NCBI RefSeq assembly: GCF_000189275.1
Contig: NZ_AEVT01000008.1
Coordinates: forward strand, 1-64,000
Source: Vibrio sinaloensis DSM 21326
Lineage (GTDB): Bacteria; Pseudomonadota; Gammaproteobacteria; Enterobacterales; Vibrionaceae
Direction of reading: 5' to 3'
Length of the DNA stretch: 64,000 nucleotides
The position numbers were made by a program, and so were the translations under genes. Each line of letters opens with the position of its first letter. Position 1 is the stretch's first letter. Under the pieces are notes generated by a model, which did no database searches, was not told the DNA's origin, and was given only the letters and a program-made list of their open reading frames with translations. Of this stretch, positions 1-9,229 are shown one piece after another.

Positions 1-8
1 TAGTGCCT

Positions 9-665
9 TTAAGCCGCTTCGATGACATTTTGAATATGCGTCATGGAGCGATTTAGATGATTTTCAAACGTCTCTGTTGCCTTGTCTGTCTCTTTGGCCA
101 AGACAAGCTTCATGAGCATTTCATATTCGTCGATATTGAAATTGCTAGAATCTAAGCCATTGACTAAAGCAAAGTAGCGGTAGCGCTTAACTTGGTTAAT
201 CAGATCATTAAAAAAGCTCAACATATGCTTTGATTGTGCCCCTTCTAGCAAGGCAACGTGAAAATGATGCTGGCGCTCTTCCCACTCTGTCCAATTATCG
301 AAGTTTTGGGATAGTTTAACTCGTGAGAGTTTGTGGAAGGCGGTCAGCACTTCCAGTTCCCAGCTCTCATCGCCGGAATCGATTGCCTGTTTAAGCAGGG
401 CTGAAGCGACAAAACGTAAACTCTGATACAGGTCAGTGAGCTCTTCAACAGTCACAGGTGCAACCCAGCAGCCTTTTTGTGGTTCAAGGTTGACGTATTT
501 TGTCCAAGAAAGCTGGACTAGTGCCTCGCGGATTGGCGATGCACCTACGTTATATTTGGCCTTTAGCTCAGCAACGACCAGCTTCTGACCGGGTTTTAAG
601 TCACCGTTTAAAATGTCCAGATAAATCATTTTTGAAACTTTATCTGTCAGAGTCGGGCTAGACAC
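9..665 (-). CDS. GntR-family (FCD) transcriptional regulator
   Basis: This is a DNA-binding repressor or activator of the FadR/FCD branch of GntR, 218 aa. The N-terminal winged helix (about residues 5-68) ends in the typical 'ASPIREALVQL' recognition helix. The rest is the all-helical FCD ligand domain (about 75-210), which in this family often binds a small organic acid with or without a metal. The start is GTG, chosen because GAGGAG lies 7 nt upstream. The ligand cannot be read from the sequence. The gene is transcribed away from the window by itself, with a CAGTA/TACTG inverted repeat upstream that may be its own operator. Family assignment is secure, the regulon unknown. Confidence 0.85.
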   Translation of the reverse strand: MSSPTLTDKVSKMIYLDILNGDLKPGQKLVVAELKAKYNVGASPIREALVQLSWTKYVNLEPQKGCWVAPVTVEELTDLYQSLRFVASALLKQAIDSGDESWELEVLTAFHKLSRVKLSQNFDNWTEWEERQHHFHVALLEGAQSKHMLSFFNDLINQVKRYRYFALVNGLDSSNFNIDEYEMLMKLVLAKETDKATETFENHLNRSMTHIQNVIEAA

Positions 666-715
666 AATACGCTCCTCAATACTAAAAGTGCGGTTTATAC
701 ACCAATTTTATTAAA

Positions 716-760
716 CAGTATTTTGTACTGCTGGTTATTTTTTGATAATACAGCGTACTG
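716..760. promoter_or_regulatory. Candidate operator upstream of the GntR gene
   Basis: CAGTA (716-720) and TACTG (726-730) form a perfect inverted repeat with a 5-nt centre. GTACTG recurs as a direct repeat at 725-730 and 755-760, 30 bp apart or about three helical turns. The position upstream of the GntR gene suits autoregulation. Inference only. Confidence 0.35.
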
Positions 761-790
761 AATATGGGAGCAAGAAAAAATATAATAAAA

Positions 791-816
791 AAAAGAGGGC
801 ATAAGCCCTCTTTTTA
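791..816 (-). terminator. Rho-independent terminator of pykF
   Basis: Inverted repeat AAAGAGGGC / GCCCTCTTT with a short ATAA loop. On the minus strand it is followed by a run of T, about 30 nt after the pykF stop codon. Confidence 0.85.
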
Positions 817-843
817 TTAAATAGTGAGAAAGTAAGTTTTCTC

Positions 844-2256
844 TTATAGAACGTGTACAGAAGCTGTGTTCGTTGTACCTGAAGCAACTAGAGCACCAGA
901 AACCATAACAACGATGTCGCCTTTGTTACCTAGGCCTGATTCTAGCGCAAGTTCTTTACCTGCAACGTAGAATGCGTCAGTGCTTTGGATAGACTCAACA
1001 ACAACTGGTGTAACACCTTTAGTTAGAACTAGCTGTGCAGCAGTCTTAGTGTTAGTTGTTAGTGCTAGGATGTTTGCCGTTGGGAAGTACTTACGTACTG
1101 AGCGTGCAGATTTACCACCTTCAGTTGCAACAACGATAAGTGGAGCTGCTAGTTTCTCAGCTGTGTCTACTGCACCTTTACATACTGCTTCAGTGATACG
1201 TAGACGAGGGCTGTCTAGACGAGAACCTAGCTCAGCTTTTAGAGCTGAATCTGTACGGTTCGCGATTTGAGCCATGATAGTTACCGCTTCAACTGGGTAC
1301 TTACCTTTAGCCGTTTCACCAGAAAGCATTACTGCGTCAGTACCGTCCATTACAGCGTTAGCAACGTCGCCTGCTTCCGCACGAGTAGGACGTGGGTTGT
1401 TGATCATAGAATCAAGCATTTGAGTTGCAGTGATAACCATCTTACGTGCACGGTTACACTTCTCGATCATCATCTTCTGAGCAAAGATTACTTCTTCTGC
1501 TGGGATTTCAACACCTAGGTCACCACGAGCAACCATGATGCCGTCAGAAAGCTCTAGGATCTCGTCGAAGTTATCAACACCTTCTTGGTTTTCGATCTTA
1601 GAGATGATGTGGATGTTCTCGCCGCCGTTTGCAGCAAGTACTTCACGAATTTCTTGAACGTCAGAAGCTTTACGGATGAAAGAAGCTGCAACGAAGTCTA
1701 CGCCTTGCTCACAACCAAACTTAAGGTCGTTCTTATCTTTTTCAGATAGTGCTGGTAGGTTTACAGAAACACCAGGAAGGTTAACACCTTTGTTTTCGCC
1801 TAGTGCACCGTTGTTAAGAACTTTACATTTAACTTCAGTCTCAGAAGTTGCTAGAACTTCCATTTCGATTAGACCGTCGTCTACTAAGATAGTGTTGCCA
1901 ACGTTTAGGTCAGCTGCAAAACCTGCGTAAGTTACCGCTACTTTATCTTTGTTACCTACAACAGAAATGTCTGTTGTAAACGTGAACTCTTGACCTGCTA
2001 CTAGATCAACGTCATCGCCGTTTTCTAGTTTGATCGTACGGATTTCAGGACCTTTAGTGTCTAGAAGGATAGCCAGTTGCTTACCAGACTCTTCCATCAC
2101 TTTGCGGAAGTTCGCGATACGAGTGCCGTGCTCTTCATAGTCACCGTGAGAGAAGTTCAGGCGCATTACGTTCATGCCTGCATTTACTAGTTCAGTTAGC
2201 TTCTCTACAGATTCAGTTTTAGGGCCAATCGTACATACGATTTTGGTCTTTTTCAT
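844..2256 (-). CDS. pykF: Pyruvate kinase I
   Basis: Catalyses phosphoenolpyruvate + ADP to pyruvate + ATP, the last step of glycolysis, in the cytoplasm as a tetramer. It is 470 aa, the length of E. coli PykF. Visible motifs are the N-terminal '[14 protein letters not shown]' with 'MRLNFSHG', the active-site strand '[10 protein letters not shown]', the metal-binding '[12 protein letters not shown]', and the pyruvate kinase signature '[12 protein letters not shown]'. The C-terminal third is the allosteric domain. GGAGAG precedes the ATG. It is transcribed alone, divergently from the DeoR-type regulator, and ends at the hairpin at 791-816. Confidence 0.98.
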   Translation of the reverse strand: MKKTKIVCTIGPKTESVEKLTELVNAGMNVMRLNFSHGDYEEHGTRIANFRKVMEESGKQLAILLDTKGPEIRTIKLENGDDVDLVAGQEFTFTTDISVVGNKDKVAVTYAGFAADLNVGNTILVDDGLIEMEVLATSETEVKCKVLNNGALGENKGVNLPGVSVNLPALSEKDKNDLKFGCEQGVDFVAASFIRKASDVQEIREVLAANGGENIHIISKIENQEGVDNFDEILELSDGIMVARGDLGVEIPAEEVIFAQKMMIEKCNRARKMVITATQMLDSMINNPRPTRAEAGDVANAVMDGTDAVMLSGETAKGKYPVEAVTIMAQIANRTDSALKAELGSRLDSPRLRITEAVCKGAVDTAEKLAAPLIVVATEGGKSARSVRKYFPTANILALTTNTKTAAQLVLTKGVTPVVVESIQSTDAFYVAGKELALESGLGNKGDIVVMVSGALVASGTTNTASVHVL

Positions 2257-2688
2257 GGAAGATACTCTCCGGTCAATAATAGTTACAATTTGAAAGTTGT
2301 TAATCTTGTGGAAGTCTCAATAGTTTACCGAGCATTTTGTGCCTGCTTTTCAGCGGTAAACTGACAATTATCACATGACTTCAAAACTGAAAGTCTTTCA
2401 CCAAGTTTAGTCATTTTATGACCAATAAAATGGGCAAACATTCAGCATTTATGTGACTAACCTAGGATATACGCCGTTAGTTGCAAAAAAATAACGTTCA
2501 ATTCTGTAATTTTTTTTCTTTTAGGTCGCGCATTCTACCACCGAATCACATCAATATCACTGTTTAAGAATTGTCTTAGGACAAGGTTTTATCGCTATTT
2601 ATTAATTTTTTGGATCGAAATAAATGGACGGGAAAGTTTCGTTTTGACTATAATTGATTTCACAACGAAACTTTTAAGCGATCATTTA
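2257..2688. promoter_or_regulatory. Divergent promoter region, pykF / DeoR regulator
   Basis: A 432-bp AT-rich gap with no supported gene. CATTTTAT (2412-2419) and ATAAAATG (2425-2432) form an 8-bp inverted repeat with a 5-bp spacer. A weak Cra-like sequence on the minus strand (about 2434-2447, GCTGAAT followed by GTTT) is the only hint of catabolite control of pykF. I could not place a convincing pykF promoter. The right end carries the promoter and operator described separately. Confidence 0.5.
2633..2674 (+). promoter_or_regulatory. Promoter with bracketing inverted repeat, DeoR-type regulator
   Basis: TATAAT at 2649-2654 is a perfect -10 box; TGGACG at 2625-2630 is a fair -35 with 18-bp spacing. 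AAAGTTTCGTT (2633-2643) and AACGAAACTTT (2664-2674) are perfect 11-bp inverted arms, one on each side of the -10, 31 bp centre to centre. A further copy of AACGAAAC lies at 2696-2703, just inside the gene. TTTCG-type repeats are typical of DeoR-family operators, so autoregulation is likely. Confidence 0.6.
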
Positions 2689-3450
2689 ATGTCGAAACGA
2701 AACACTCAACTAAGAAGACACGCAATTTCTAACTTGGTGAACGAAAAAGGTGAAGTCAGTGTTGAGGAACTCTCCGTTCAGTTTGAAACCTCGGAAGTCA
2801 CAATAAGAAAGGATCTGGCGTCATTAGAAAAAAATGGCCAGTTACTTCGTCGCTATGGTGGCGCTATCGCTTTGCCGAAAGAGGTTGTCAGTGATGAATT
2901 GAACAAAAATGTTTCGGTTCGAAAGAATGAACTCGCTGAAGCCGCAGCGAAACTCATCCGCGAGCATAATCGTATCGTTATCGATAGCGGTAGTACTACT
3001 GGTGCACTGATTAAACAGTTGGACGGTATGCGTGGCTTAGTCGTCATGACCAATTCACTCAGTGTCGCGAATACCCTTAATGAGCTGGAAAGCGAGCCGA
3101 CTCTGCTAATGACAGGTGGAACGTGGGATGCACATTCTGAATCGTTTCAGGGGCAAGTAGCTGAATCTGTTCTAAGATCATATGACTTTGACCAACTGTT
3201 TATTGGCGCTGATGGCGTCGATTTGGATCGCGGTACGACAACGTTTAATGAGCTGGTCGGCTTAAGTAAAGTCATGGCTGAAGTGTCTCGCGAAGTGATT
3301 GTGATGGTCGAGTCGGAAAAGATTGGTCGCAAGATCCCTAATCTTGAGTTGGCTTGGGATATGGTCGATATCCTGATTACAAATAAAGATTTACAACCTG
3401 AGTTGAAGCAAGTGATTGAATCACATGGCATTCAAGTGATCTGTGCTTAA
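2689..3450 (+). CDS. DeoR/GlpR-family transcriptional regulator
   Basis: A DNA-binding regulator, 253 aa from the ATG at 2689. A TTG 45 nt upstream is in frame, but starting there would place the start inside the promoter, and homology begins at 'MSKRNTQLRRHAISNLV'. The N-terminal DeoR helix-turn-helix covers about residues 8-62 ('FETSEVTIRKDLASLEKNGQL'). The C-terminal sugar-phosphate sensor (DeoRC) follows, with 'VIDSGSTTGALIKQL' and 'LFIGADGVDLDRG' as ligand-site motifs. It ends 81 bp before glmS in the same direction, so glmS and amino-sugar metabolism are plausible targets. The effector is not determinable from sequence. Confidence 0.88.
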   Translation: MSKRNTQLRRHAISNLVNEKGEVSVEELSVQFETSEVTIRKDLASLEKNGQLLRRYGGAIALPKEVVSDELNKNVSVRKNELAEAAAKLIREHNRIVIDSGSTTGALIKQLDGMRGLVVMTNSLSVANTLNELESEPTLLMTGGTWDAHSESFQGQVAESVLRSYDFDQLFIGADGVDLDRGTTTFNELVGLSKVMAEVSREVIVMVESEKIGRKIPNLELAWDMVDILITNKDLQPELKQVIESHGIQVICA

Positions 3451-3531
3451 CTTGGTCACAAATTTAAACTAAAGAACCGCTACTGGCTTATTGCTTGCTG
3501 CCAGACGGAAATAAAAATTGGAGCTTAGACT

Positions 3532-5364
3532 ATGTGTGGAATCGTAGGTGCAGTGGCACAACGAGATGTAGCAGAAATTTTGGTAGAAGGTTTACGTCGC
3601 TTAGAGTATCGCGGCTACGATTCTGCGGGTGTGGCAATTGTGGATGGCGAGTCAAACCTGACCCGTGTGCGTCGCTTGGGTAAAGTTCAAGCACTAGCGG
3701 ATGCGGTAGAGTCGGCAGAAGTGGTGGGTGGTACGGGTATCGCTCATACACGTTGGGCTACGCACGGCGAACCTTCTGAAACCAATGCGCACCCACACAT
3801 GTCTGGTGATATTGCTGTTGTCCACAATGGCATTATTGAAAACCACGAAGAGCTACGTGAGCTTCTACAATCACGTGGTTATGTATTTGAATCTCAAACG
3901 GATACTGAAGTGATTGCTCACATGGTAGAGTGGGAACTGCGTTCTTCGGAAACATTATTGGAAGCGGTACAGAAAACGGCCAAACAACTAGAAGGTGCGT
4001 ATGGCACGGTAGCGCTGGATCGTAAAGATCCTTCACGTATTGTTGTTGCGCGTTCAGGTAGCCCTATCGTGATTGGTTTCGGTGTCGGTGAAAACTTCCT
4101 AGCTTCAGACCAACTTGCCTTGCTTAACGTAACTCGTCGCTTTATGTACCTAGAAGAGGGCGATGTTGCGGAAATTACCCGTCGTGAAGTGTCTGTATTC
4201 GACGTGACGGGAGAGCGTGTCGAACGTGAGATCATTGAGTCGAATGCTGAACATGACGCGGGTGATAAAGGTAAATACCGTCACTTCATGCAGAAAGAAA
4301 TCTACGAGCAACCAACGGCTCTGATCAACACCATGGAAGGCCGTGTAACATCGGACTCTGTCGTCACGGAAGCCATCGGTGTTAACGCTGCGGAAATTTT
4401 AAGTAAAGTCGAGCACGTACAGATTGTTGCTTGTGGTACATCTTACAATGCAGGTATGACAGCGCGTTACTGGTTTGAAGACATTGCCGGTGTAAGCTGC
4501 GACGTAGAAATTGCTTCAGAATTCCGTTACCGCAAATTCGTGACTCGTCCAAACAGTTTACTGATCACGCTTTCTCAGTCTGGTGAAACCGCTGATACGC
4601 TAGCGGCGCTTCGCCTCGCGAAAGAGAAGGGCTACATGGCTGCAATGACAATTTGTAATGTGGCTGGCTCGTCTTTAGTTCGTGAATCTGACTTTGCCTT
4701 TATGACGCGCGCAGGTGTGGAGATTGGTGTGGCTTCGACTAAGGCATTCACGACTCAGCTTTCTGCGTTACTGATGCTGGTAACGGCACTCGGTAAGCAG
4801 CAAGATCGTATCAGCAAAGAAAAAGAGAAAGAGATCGTTGAAGCTCTGCATGCGCTACCAAAACAGATCGAAGCAGCGCTCTCTTTTGAGAAGCAAATCG
4901 AAGAGTTGGCGACGGACTTTGCTGATAAGCACCATACTCTGTTCCTTGGTCGTGGTGAGTTCTACCCAATTGCCATGGAAGCGTCTTTGAAGCTAAAAGA
5001 AATTTCTTACATTCACGCAGAAGCGTATGCGGCAGGTGAACTGAAACACGGTCCTCTAGCGCTGATCGATGCAGATATGCCAGTGGTAGTCGTTGCACCA
5101 AGCAACGATTTGCTAGAGAAACTCAAATCAAACGTCGAAGAAGTGCGTGCTCGTGGTGGTCTACTGTACGTATTCGCTGATGCCGACGCTGGTTTTGAAG
5201 CTGACGAGACAATGAAGATCATTACCATGCCTCACGTTAGTGAAATCACGGCAGCGATCTACTACACGATCCCAATGCAGCTGCTCTCTTACTATGTTGC
5301 CTTGATTAAAGGTACCGACGTTGACCAACCACGTAACCTAGCGAAAGCGGTAACGGTAGAGTAA
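3532..5364 (+). CDS. glmS: Glutamine-fructose-6-phosphate aminotransferase
   Basis: Makes glucosamine-6-phosphate from fructose-6-phosphate and glutamine, the first committed step to UDP-GlcNAc for peptidoglycan and LPS. 610 aa, normal length. Cys2 directly after the initiator Met ('[12 protein letters not shown]') is the Ntn-type glutaminase nucleophile. Two SIS isomerase domains follow (about 290-420 and 460-600), with 'CGTSYNAG', '[10 protein letters not shown]' and '[11 protein letters not shown]'-like '[21 protein letters not shown]'. The C-terminus 'KAVTVE' is the conserved end that closes the active site. Here glmS stands apart from glmU and follows a DeoR-type regulator. No ribozyme is visible in the 81-bp leader. 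Confidence 0.98.
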   Translation: MCGIVGAVAQRDVAEILVEGLRRLEYRGYDSAGVAIVDGESNLTRVRRLGKVQALADAVESAEVVGGTGIAHTRWATHGEPSETNAHPHMSGDIAVVHNGIIENHEELRELLQSRGYVFESQTDTEVIAHMVEWELRSSETLLEAVQKTAKQLEGAYGTVALDRKDPSRIVVARSGSPIVIGFGVGENFLASDQLALLNVTRRFMYLEEGDVAEITRREVSVFDVTGERVEREIIESNAEHDAGDKGKYRHFMQKEIYEQPTALINTMEGRVTSDSVVTEAIGVNAAEILSKVEHVQIVACGTSYNAGMTARYWFEDIAGVSCDVEIASEFRYRKFVTRPNSLLITLSQSGETADTLAALRLAKEKGYMAAMTICNVAGSSLVRESDFAFMTRAGVEIGVASTKAFTTQLSALLMLVTALGKQQDRISKEKEKEIVEALHALPKQIEAALSFEKQIEELATDFADKHHTLFLGRGEFYPIAMEASLKLKEISYIHAEAYAAGELKHGPLALIDADMPVVVVAPSNDLLEKLKSNVEEVRARGGLLYVFADADAGFEADETMKIITMPHVSEITAAIYYTIPMQLLSYYVALIKGTDVDQPRNLAKAVTVE

Positions 5365-5428
5365 CGCATTGAGGTGTGATTGCGCTTACAGATAATAGTA
5401 TTGCGCTATTTTTCACCATAGAAGCGAA

Positions 5429-5457
5429 AGCGAAGTCACATGACTTCGCTTTTTTTA
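5429..5457 (+). terminator. Rho-independent terminator of glmS
   Basis: AGCGAAGTC (5429-5437) pairs with GACTTCGCT (5442-5450), followed by seven T. Confidence 0.9.
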
Positions 5458-5581
5458 TACCCGAAGGCTTGGTTATGATGAGATTTCGCTGACATGAAAC
5501 TGCCCGCTTTCTGACAAGTTATGTGATTGAATCGCTATCGTAACTCTCCATCTGTACTGGTTTCTCAACTTAAAGGTCGCT

Positions 5582-6694
5582 ATGAAAACTCAACTCTTAG
5601 CTATTGGTGTAACGACAACATTGTGTCATCCGTTTACTTACGCAGCGCAAGAGCTAACGCAACAGGTCGTGAGTCAAACTGTTCTTATCGAACAAGGCGA
5701 TGATTGGCTGAAGTTGAAATCAGGTGAAGTGATAAAAGGGGAGTTGACCGGAACCGTCAAAGAGGAAGCAAATTCTTTTGAGCAGGAAATTGAATTTGAT
5801 AGTGACGATTTGGGCGAGCAAGAAATTGAGATGGAAGATATTGATATTCTCCAGACAGCGAGCTTCTTTACTATTCGTACCACGAGTGGCGAAATATTTG
5901 ATGGCTATCTTTCTATTCAGAATCAACGACTTTACTTACTGAACAATGGCCAACAGCGTTCTTTTCCGGTTGAGCAGGTGGTGTCTATTTATCGAGGTGC
6001 CGAAGAGGACTCTGCGCATTGGGAAACGGAGTTGTTCTTAGGATTAGACATCAGCAAAGGTAATACTGATGAGTTTTCGCTTTTGGGAGAAATTGAGGCG
6101 GAAAGAAACAACGTTGAATCGAGAACGAAACTTAAGGCTCGCCACCAGAACTCCAAAAGTGAAGATGAAACCATCGCTAATAACACCTCGTTTGATGGCT
6201 CCTATGACATCTACCTGAATAATCGGCTGTTCTTTCGGCCACTTAAGCTCGTCGTTGTGAGTGATGAGTTTCAAAACCTCGACTATCAAGTCAATGCATC
6301 TATGCAGATGGGCTATTTTGTTATTGCGGATTCAGATACGGAGTGGGATGTCTCTGTTGGTCCAGGTTATCAATACACCGACTTTAAAACCGTTGAGGAA
6401 GGTGAGTCAGGCAGTGCAAGCAGTACGGCAATGACCTTTGAGTCAAACTTTGAGTATGAATTGACTGACGATATCGATTTTAGTCACAGCTATAACTTAA
6501 ATTGGGCGAGTGACGATGCGGGCGGTACTCGACATACCAATGAGTTGGGATTAGATATCGACTTGATTGCCGACTTGGATTTTAGTGTCAAAGCTATTTG
6601 GGAGCATGTATCCAATACCAAAGCAGACTCAGATGGCGTGGTACCAGAAAAAGACGATTACAAGCTCCATTTCGGGTTTAGTTATGAAATCTAA
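5582..6694 (+). CDS. DUF481-family outer-membrane protein (YdiY-like)
   Basis: A predicted outer-membrane beta-barrel of 370 aa. A signal peptide is visible (about residues 1-22, ending 'TYAA'). After it come an acidic periplasmic-type stretch (about 30-140, with 'GEIFDGYLSIQNQRLYLL') and then alternating beta strands from about 150 to the end, e.g. 'ELFLGLDISKGNTDEFS' and 'HFGFSYEI', matching the DUF481 family that includes E. coli YdiY, described as salt-induced. No substrate or partner is known. It stands alone, converging on the mannitol-operon phosphatase with only 16 bp between the stop codons and no obvious terminator. Confidence 0.75.
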   Translation: MKTQLLAIGVTTTLCHPFTYAAQELTQQVVSQTVLIEQGDDWLKLKSGEVIKGELTGTVKEEANSFEQEIEFDSDDLGEQEIEMEDIDILQTASFFTIRTTSGEIFDGYLSIQNQRLYLLNNGQQRSFPVEQVVSIYRGAEEDSAHWETELFLGLDISKGNTDEFSLLGEIEAERNNVESRTKLKARHQNSKSEDETIANNTSFDGSYDIYLNNRLFFRPLKLVVVSDEFQNLDYQVNASMQMGYFVIADSDTEWDVSVGPGYQYTDFKTVEEGESGSASSTAMTFESNFEYELTDDIDFSHSYNLNWASDDAGGTRHTNELGLDIDLIADLDFSVKAIWEHVSNTKADSDGVVPEKDDYKLHFGFSYEI

Positions 6695-6710
6695 CCTAGG
6701 TCAACGTGCT

Positions 6711-7355
6711 TTATCGCTCGTCGAGTAAGGGAATCACTGCGCTTAAAGATGTGGCAAGTGTCACCTTACGTTCTATTTCAGCATCCGGTGGTAGTAGGTC
6801 TGGAATCATAACCACTTTACAACCAGCAGCTAGTCCTGCTTTAACGCCATTGTTTGAATCCTCCAGCACTAAACATTCATTCGAACTCACATCTAATCTC
6901 TGGTAAGCCATCTGATAACAGTCTGGATTAGGTTTGCCTAGCGTGACATCCTCAGCACTAATGATGAGATCGAACTGGGCTAAATAATTACCTTTGGAAA
7001 AGTTACGTTCGACATCAGGACGTTGTGAAGAGGTGACGATGGCCATAAGTAGATCGCGTTGTTTTATGGCAGTCAGGAGTGGTTCAAATCCTGGTTTGAG
7101 AGGAACACCATCAGAGCTCAGGCTGTGGTAGTGCTGGTCTCGAATGGTTCGATAGCGATGTATATCGATAGCGCTTTGAAAGTAGTCAACAAGCCGCTGT
7201 TCACATTGTGAATCTTGCACACCAATAAACTGCTGATAAAAGTCATCAGATATAGCTAGCCCTTGTTCTAGAGCAGCGAATTGCCAGCTTTGTTTATAAA
7301 TAGACTCACTATCAAAAATAAGGCCATCCATGTCGAAGAGTACAGCTTTAAGCAT
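6711..7355 (-). CDS. HAD-superfamily sugar-phosphate phosphatase or mutase
   Basis: 214-aa HAD-IA hydrolase with all four motifs: nucleophile 'FDMDGLIFDSES' near residue 8, 'AIVTSSQ' (motif II), 'LGKPNPDCY' (motif III Lys) and 'VLEDSNNG' (motif IV). The helical cap after motif I puts it with beta-phosphoglucomutase and the hexitol/sugar phosphatases. It begins 28 nt after the mtlR stop codon in the same direction, so it is probably the last gene of the mannitol operon. A role in removing excess mannitol-1-phosphate or another hexitol phosphate is an inference from position; the sequence fixes only the family. Confidence 0.82.
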   Translation of the reverse strand: MLKAVLFDMDGLIFDSESIYKQSWQFAALEQGLAISDDFYQQFIGVQDSQCEQRLVDYFQSAIDIHRYRTIRDQHYHSLSSDGVPLKPGFEPLLTAIKQRDLLMAIVTSSQRPDVERNFSKGNYLAQFDLIISAEDVTLGKPNPDCYQMAYQRLDVSSNECLVLEDSNNGVKAGLAAGCKVVMIPDLLPPDAEIERKVTLATSLSAVIPLLDER

Positions 7356-7383
7356 ATGAGATTCTTTCTATTGCGTAGGGAAA

Positions 7384-7914
7384 TCAGAATGGGCTCTCTT
7401 TACCTAGTTCATTGCATATCTCAACGATTGCAAGAGAGAGCCCGGACTTGATTATTTGTTGCTGACGTTTGAGTTGTAGCTGATAAAACTTGAGATCGAT
7501 ATCATCATCAGGCTCCATGACTTCCATATGCACCATGCCCATCTTTTTGACCAGATTAAGCTGCTTGATTGGGTCTAAGATATTGGGATCAGTAAACTCA
7601 TAATCGGTCGCGTCGCTGTTTAAGATGTTTTTGATTTTGATGATATCTTCGATATCGTGATAAACATCGTTGGGCAGTACTCCTAAACCAAACAAGAGTT
7701 TAAGTCGCACGGATAAATCACCCAGTGGGCCTGAATCATGAAGCAGTGGACCGACAACAGATTGAACCGCAAAGTTATCTTTCTGAAAGATACGCTGCAT
7801 CAACGCATCAATAGAGTCATTAAACACATCAACGGCAGCAATAAAAAAGCCGCGAACCGAAGGTGCGTTATTTAATCGCTCTATAATGTCGGTTTCATTT
7901 ATTTTGTCTGCCAT
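7384..7914 (-). CDS. mtlR: Mannitol operon repressor MtlR
   Basis: Represses mannitol uptake and use. 176 aa, all-helical, matching the MtlR family of E. coli and V. cholerae, with the conserved block 'GPLGDLSVRLKLLFGLGVLP' in the middle. The family has no classical helix-turn-helix, and how it represses is not well understood. It lies third in the operon after mtlA and mtlD, the standard order. A hairpin in the mtlD-mtlR spacer may lower its level relative to mtlD. Confidence 0.93.
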   Translation of the reverse strand: MADKINETDIIERLNNAPSVRGFFIAAVDVFNDSIDALMQRIFQKDNFAVQSVVGPLLHDSGPLGDLSVRLKLLFGLGVLPNDVYHDIEDIIKIKNILNSDATDYEFTDPNILDPIKQLNLVKKMGMVHMEVMEPDDDIDLKFYQLQLKRQQQIIKSGLSLAIVEICNELGKESPF

Positions 7915-7940
7915 ATACTGAACTAAATTTCGTTTTAATA

Positions 7941-7959
7941 AGGGGAGGGCTACTCCCCT
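7941..7959 (-). terminator. Hairpin in mtlD-mtlR spacer, possible attenuator
   Basis: AGGGGAG (7941-7947) and CTCCCCT (7953-7959) form a GC-rich 7-bp stem 8 nt after the mtlD stop. The following minus-strand sequence TTATTAAAA is only moderately T-rich, so partial termination or mRNA-end protection is more likely than a full stop. Confidence 0.45.
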
Positions 7960-7967
7960 ACATATTG

Positions 7968-9116
7968 TTATAAGGTGTTGAAAATTGACTCAATTTGAGC
8001 AACTTCTTCACTGTCTTCACTCAAGCCTGTGTAGCAAGCGAGTGTTTTGCTCACACCATGCTCTTTTAGTGAGTTTTGTAGCTCGATTGCTTGAGGATCT
8101 TCACTACTGCGGTATTTTAATGCGGCAGCAATGCCTTTTAAAAGCGTTCTGTTTTCAGTGCCATACTCGATTGTACCGAGTAATGGTTTGATTAATCTAT
8201 CGTTTGCTCCTAATTTGCGAATGGGTTGGCGACCAACACGATCGACTTCATCAACAAGATAAGGGTTAGCAAATCGACTGAGAATTTTATCTATGTATGC
8301 CGCGTGCAATTGGCGGTCAAAACCATAACGCTGAATCAGAACTTCTCCACTCTCTTCCATTGCTTGTTTTACATCGGCTTGGATCTCAGGATCTTCTATC
8401 GCCTGACGAATCGTTTGGTGGCCTTTTAAACAGCCTAGGTAGGCGGTAATGCAATGCCCTGTGTTTAGGGTGAACAGCTTACGTTCTACAAAAGCCATTA
8501 AGTTATCAGTCTTCTCCATCCCAGCAATATCGGGGATCTCTCCTTTAAACTGTTGTTGGTCTACAATCCATTCGCTGAAGCTTTCTACTGTGACTTCTAG
8601 TGGATCATCATTGGCAGCCTCTGCTGGTGGGACAATACGATCCACCGCTGAATCGACAAAACCAACAAGTAGGTCAGCTTTAGCATGTAATGAACTCTCT
8701 AGATGCTTGTACACTTCACCTTTCAAGTGCGTGGTGCCGCGAACCATGTTTTCACAAGCAATAATGTTAAGTGGAGCGTTGTTTCTGGCTGCAAACCTTT
8801 TGGTAATGCCAGTCGCGATTGTCTTAGCGATAATATCGAGAGCATTAGGACCAACTGCTGTGGTGACCAAATCTGTTTTCACAATTCGGTCAATCACATC
8901 TTCACTGGCTGAGTTTACTGCGGTGACGTGGCTAACCGTATCAATCTGACATTGAGTGCCAACAACTTTAACTTTGTATTCCTGTTTATGGCTAAGTTGA
9001 TCGACCAGTGGGGCATCAACGTCAGCGAAGGTCACGTTTACTTCTGCGTCCGCTAAGAGTTTACCGATGAAGCCACGACCAATATTACCTGCGCCAAAAT
9101 GAACAGCATTTTTCAT
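7968..9116 (-). CDS. mtlD: Mannitol-1-phosphate 5-dehydrogenase
   Basis: Oxidises mannitol-1-phosphate, delivered by MtlA, to fructose-6-phosphate with NAD+, feeding glycolysis. 382 aa, as in E. coli. The N-terminal Rossmann motif '[16 protein letters not shown]' is clear, and '[16 protein letters not shown]' is the polyol-dehydrogenase catalytic helix, with the Lys-Asn-His set typical of the long-chain polyol dehydrogenases. Second gene of the mtlA-mtlD-mtlR operon, separated from mtlA by 113 nt containing two hairpins. Confidence 0.97.
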   Translation of the reverse strand: MKNAVHFGAGNIGRGFIGKLLADAEVNVTFADVDAPLVDQLSHKQEYKVKVVGTQCQIDTVSHVTAVNSASEDVIDRIVKTDLVTTAVGPNALDIIAKTIATGITKRFAARNNAPLNIIACENMVRGTTHLKGEVYKHLESSLHAKADLLVGFVDSAVDRIVPPAEAANDDPLEVTVESFSEWIVDQQQFKGEIPDIAGMEKTDNLMAFVERKLFTLNTGHCITAYLGCLKGHQTIRQAIEDPEIQADVKQAMEESGEVLIQRYGFDRQLHAAYIDKILSRFANPYLVDEVDRVGRQPIRKLGANDRLIKPLLGTIEYGTENRTLLKGIAAALKYRSSEDPQAIELQNSLKEHGVSKTLACYTGLSEDSEEVAQIESIFNTL

Positions 9117-9162
9117 AATTTACCTACCAATTTCAATTAAATAAAACTAACGACTCTAGGGT

Positions 9163-9213
9163 GAGGCCAACCGTATAGGGGGGCAGTTGACCTCGTTTGC
9201 TCTCAGGAGCAAA
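9163..9213 (-). promoter_or_regulatory. Tandem hairpins in the mtlA-mtlD spacer
   Basis: In the mRNA sense, TTTGCTC/GAGCAAA (9196-9213, 4-nt loop) is followed by GAGGTCAAC/GTTGGCCTC (9163-9194, 14-nt loop, one G-U pair). Neither is followed by a U-run, so they look like processing or stabilising elements between the transporter and dehydrogenase cistrons rather than terminators. Confidence 0.5.
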
Positions 9214-9229
9214 GTTGTTAAAGAGGTGA

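Noticed and set aside
8449-8949. 166-codon open frame on the plus strand opposite mtlD
   Set aside because: Antisense shadow of a conserved gene; no ribosome site and no recognisable protein.
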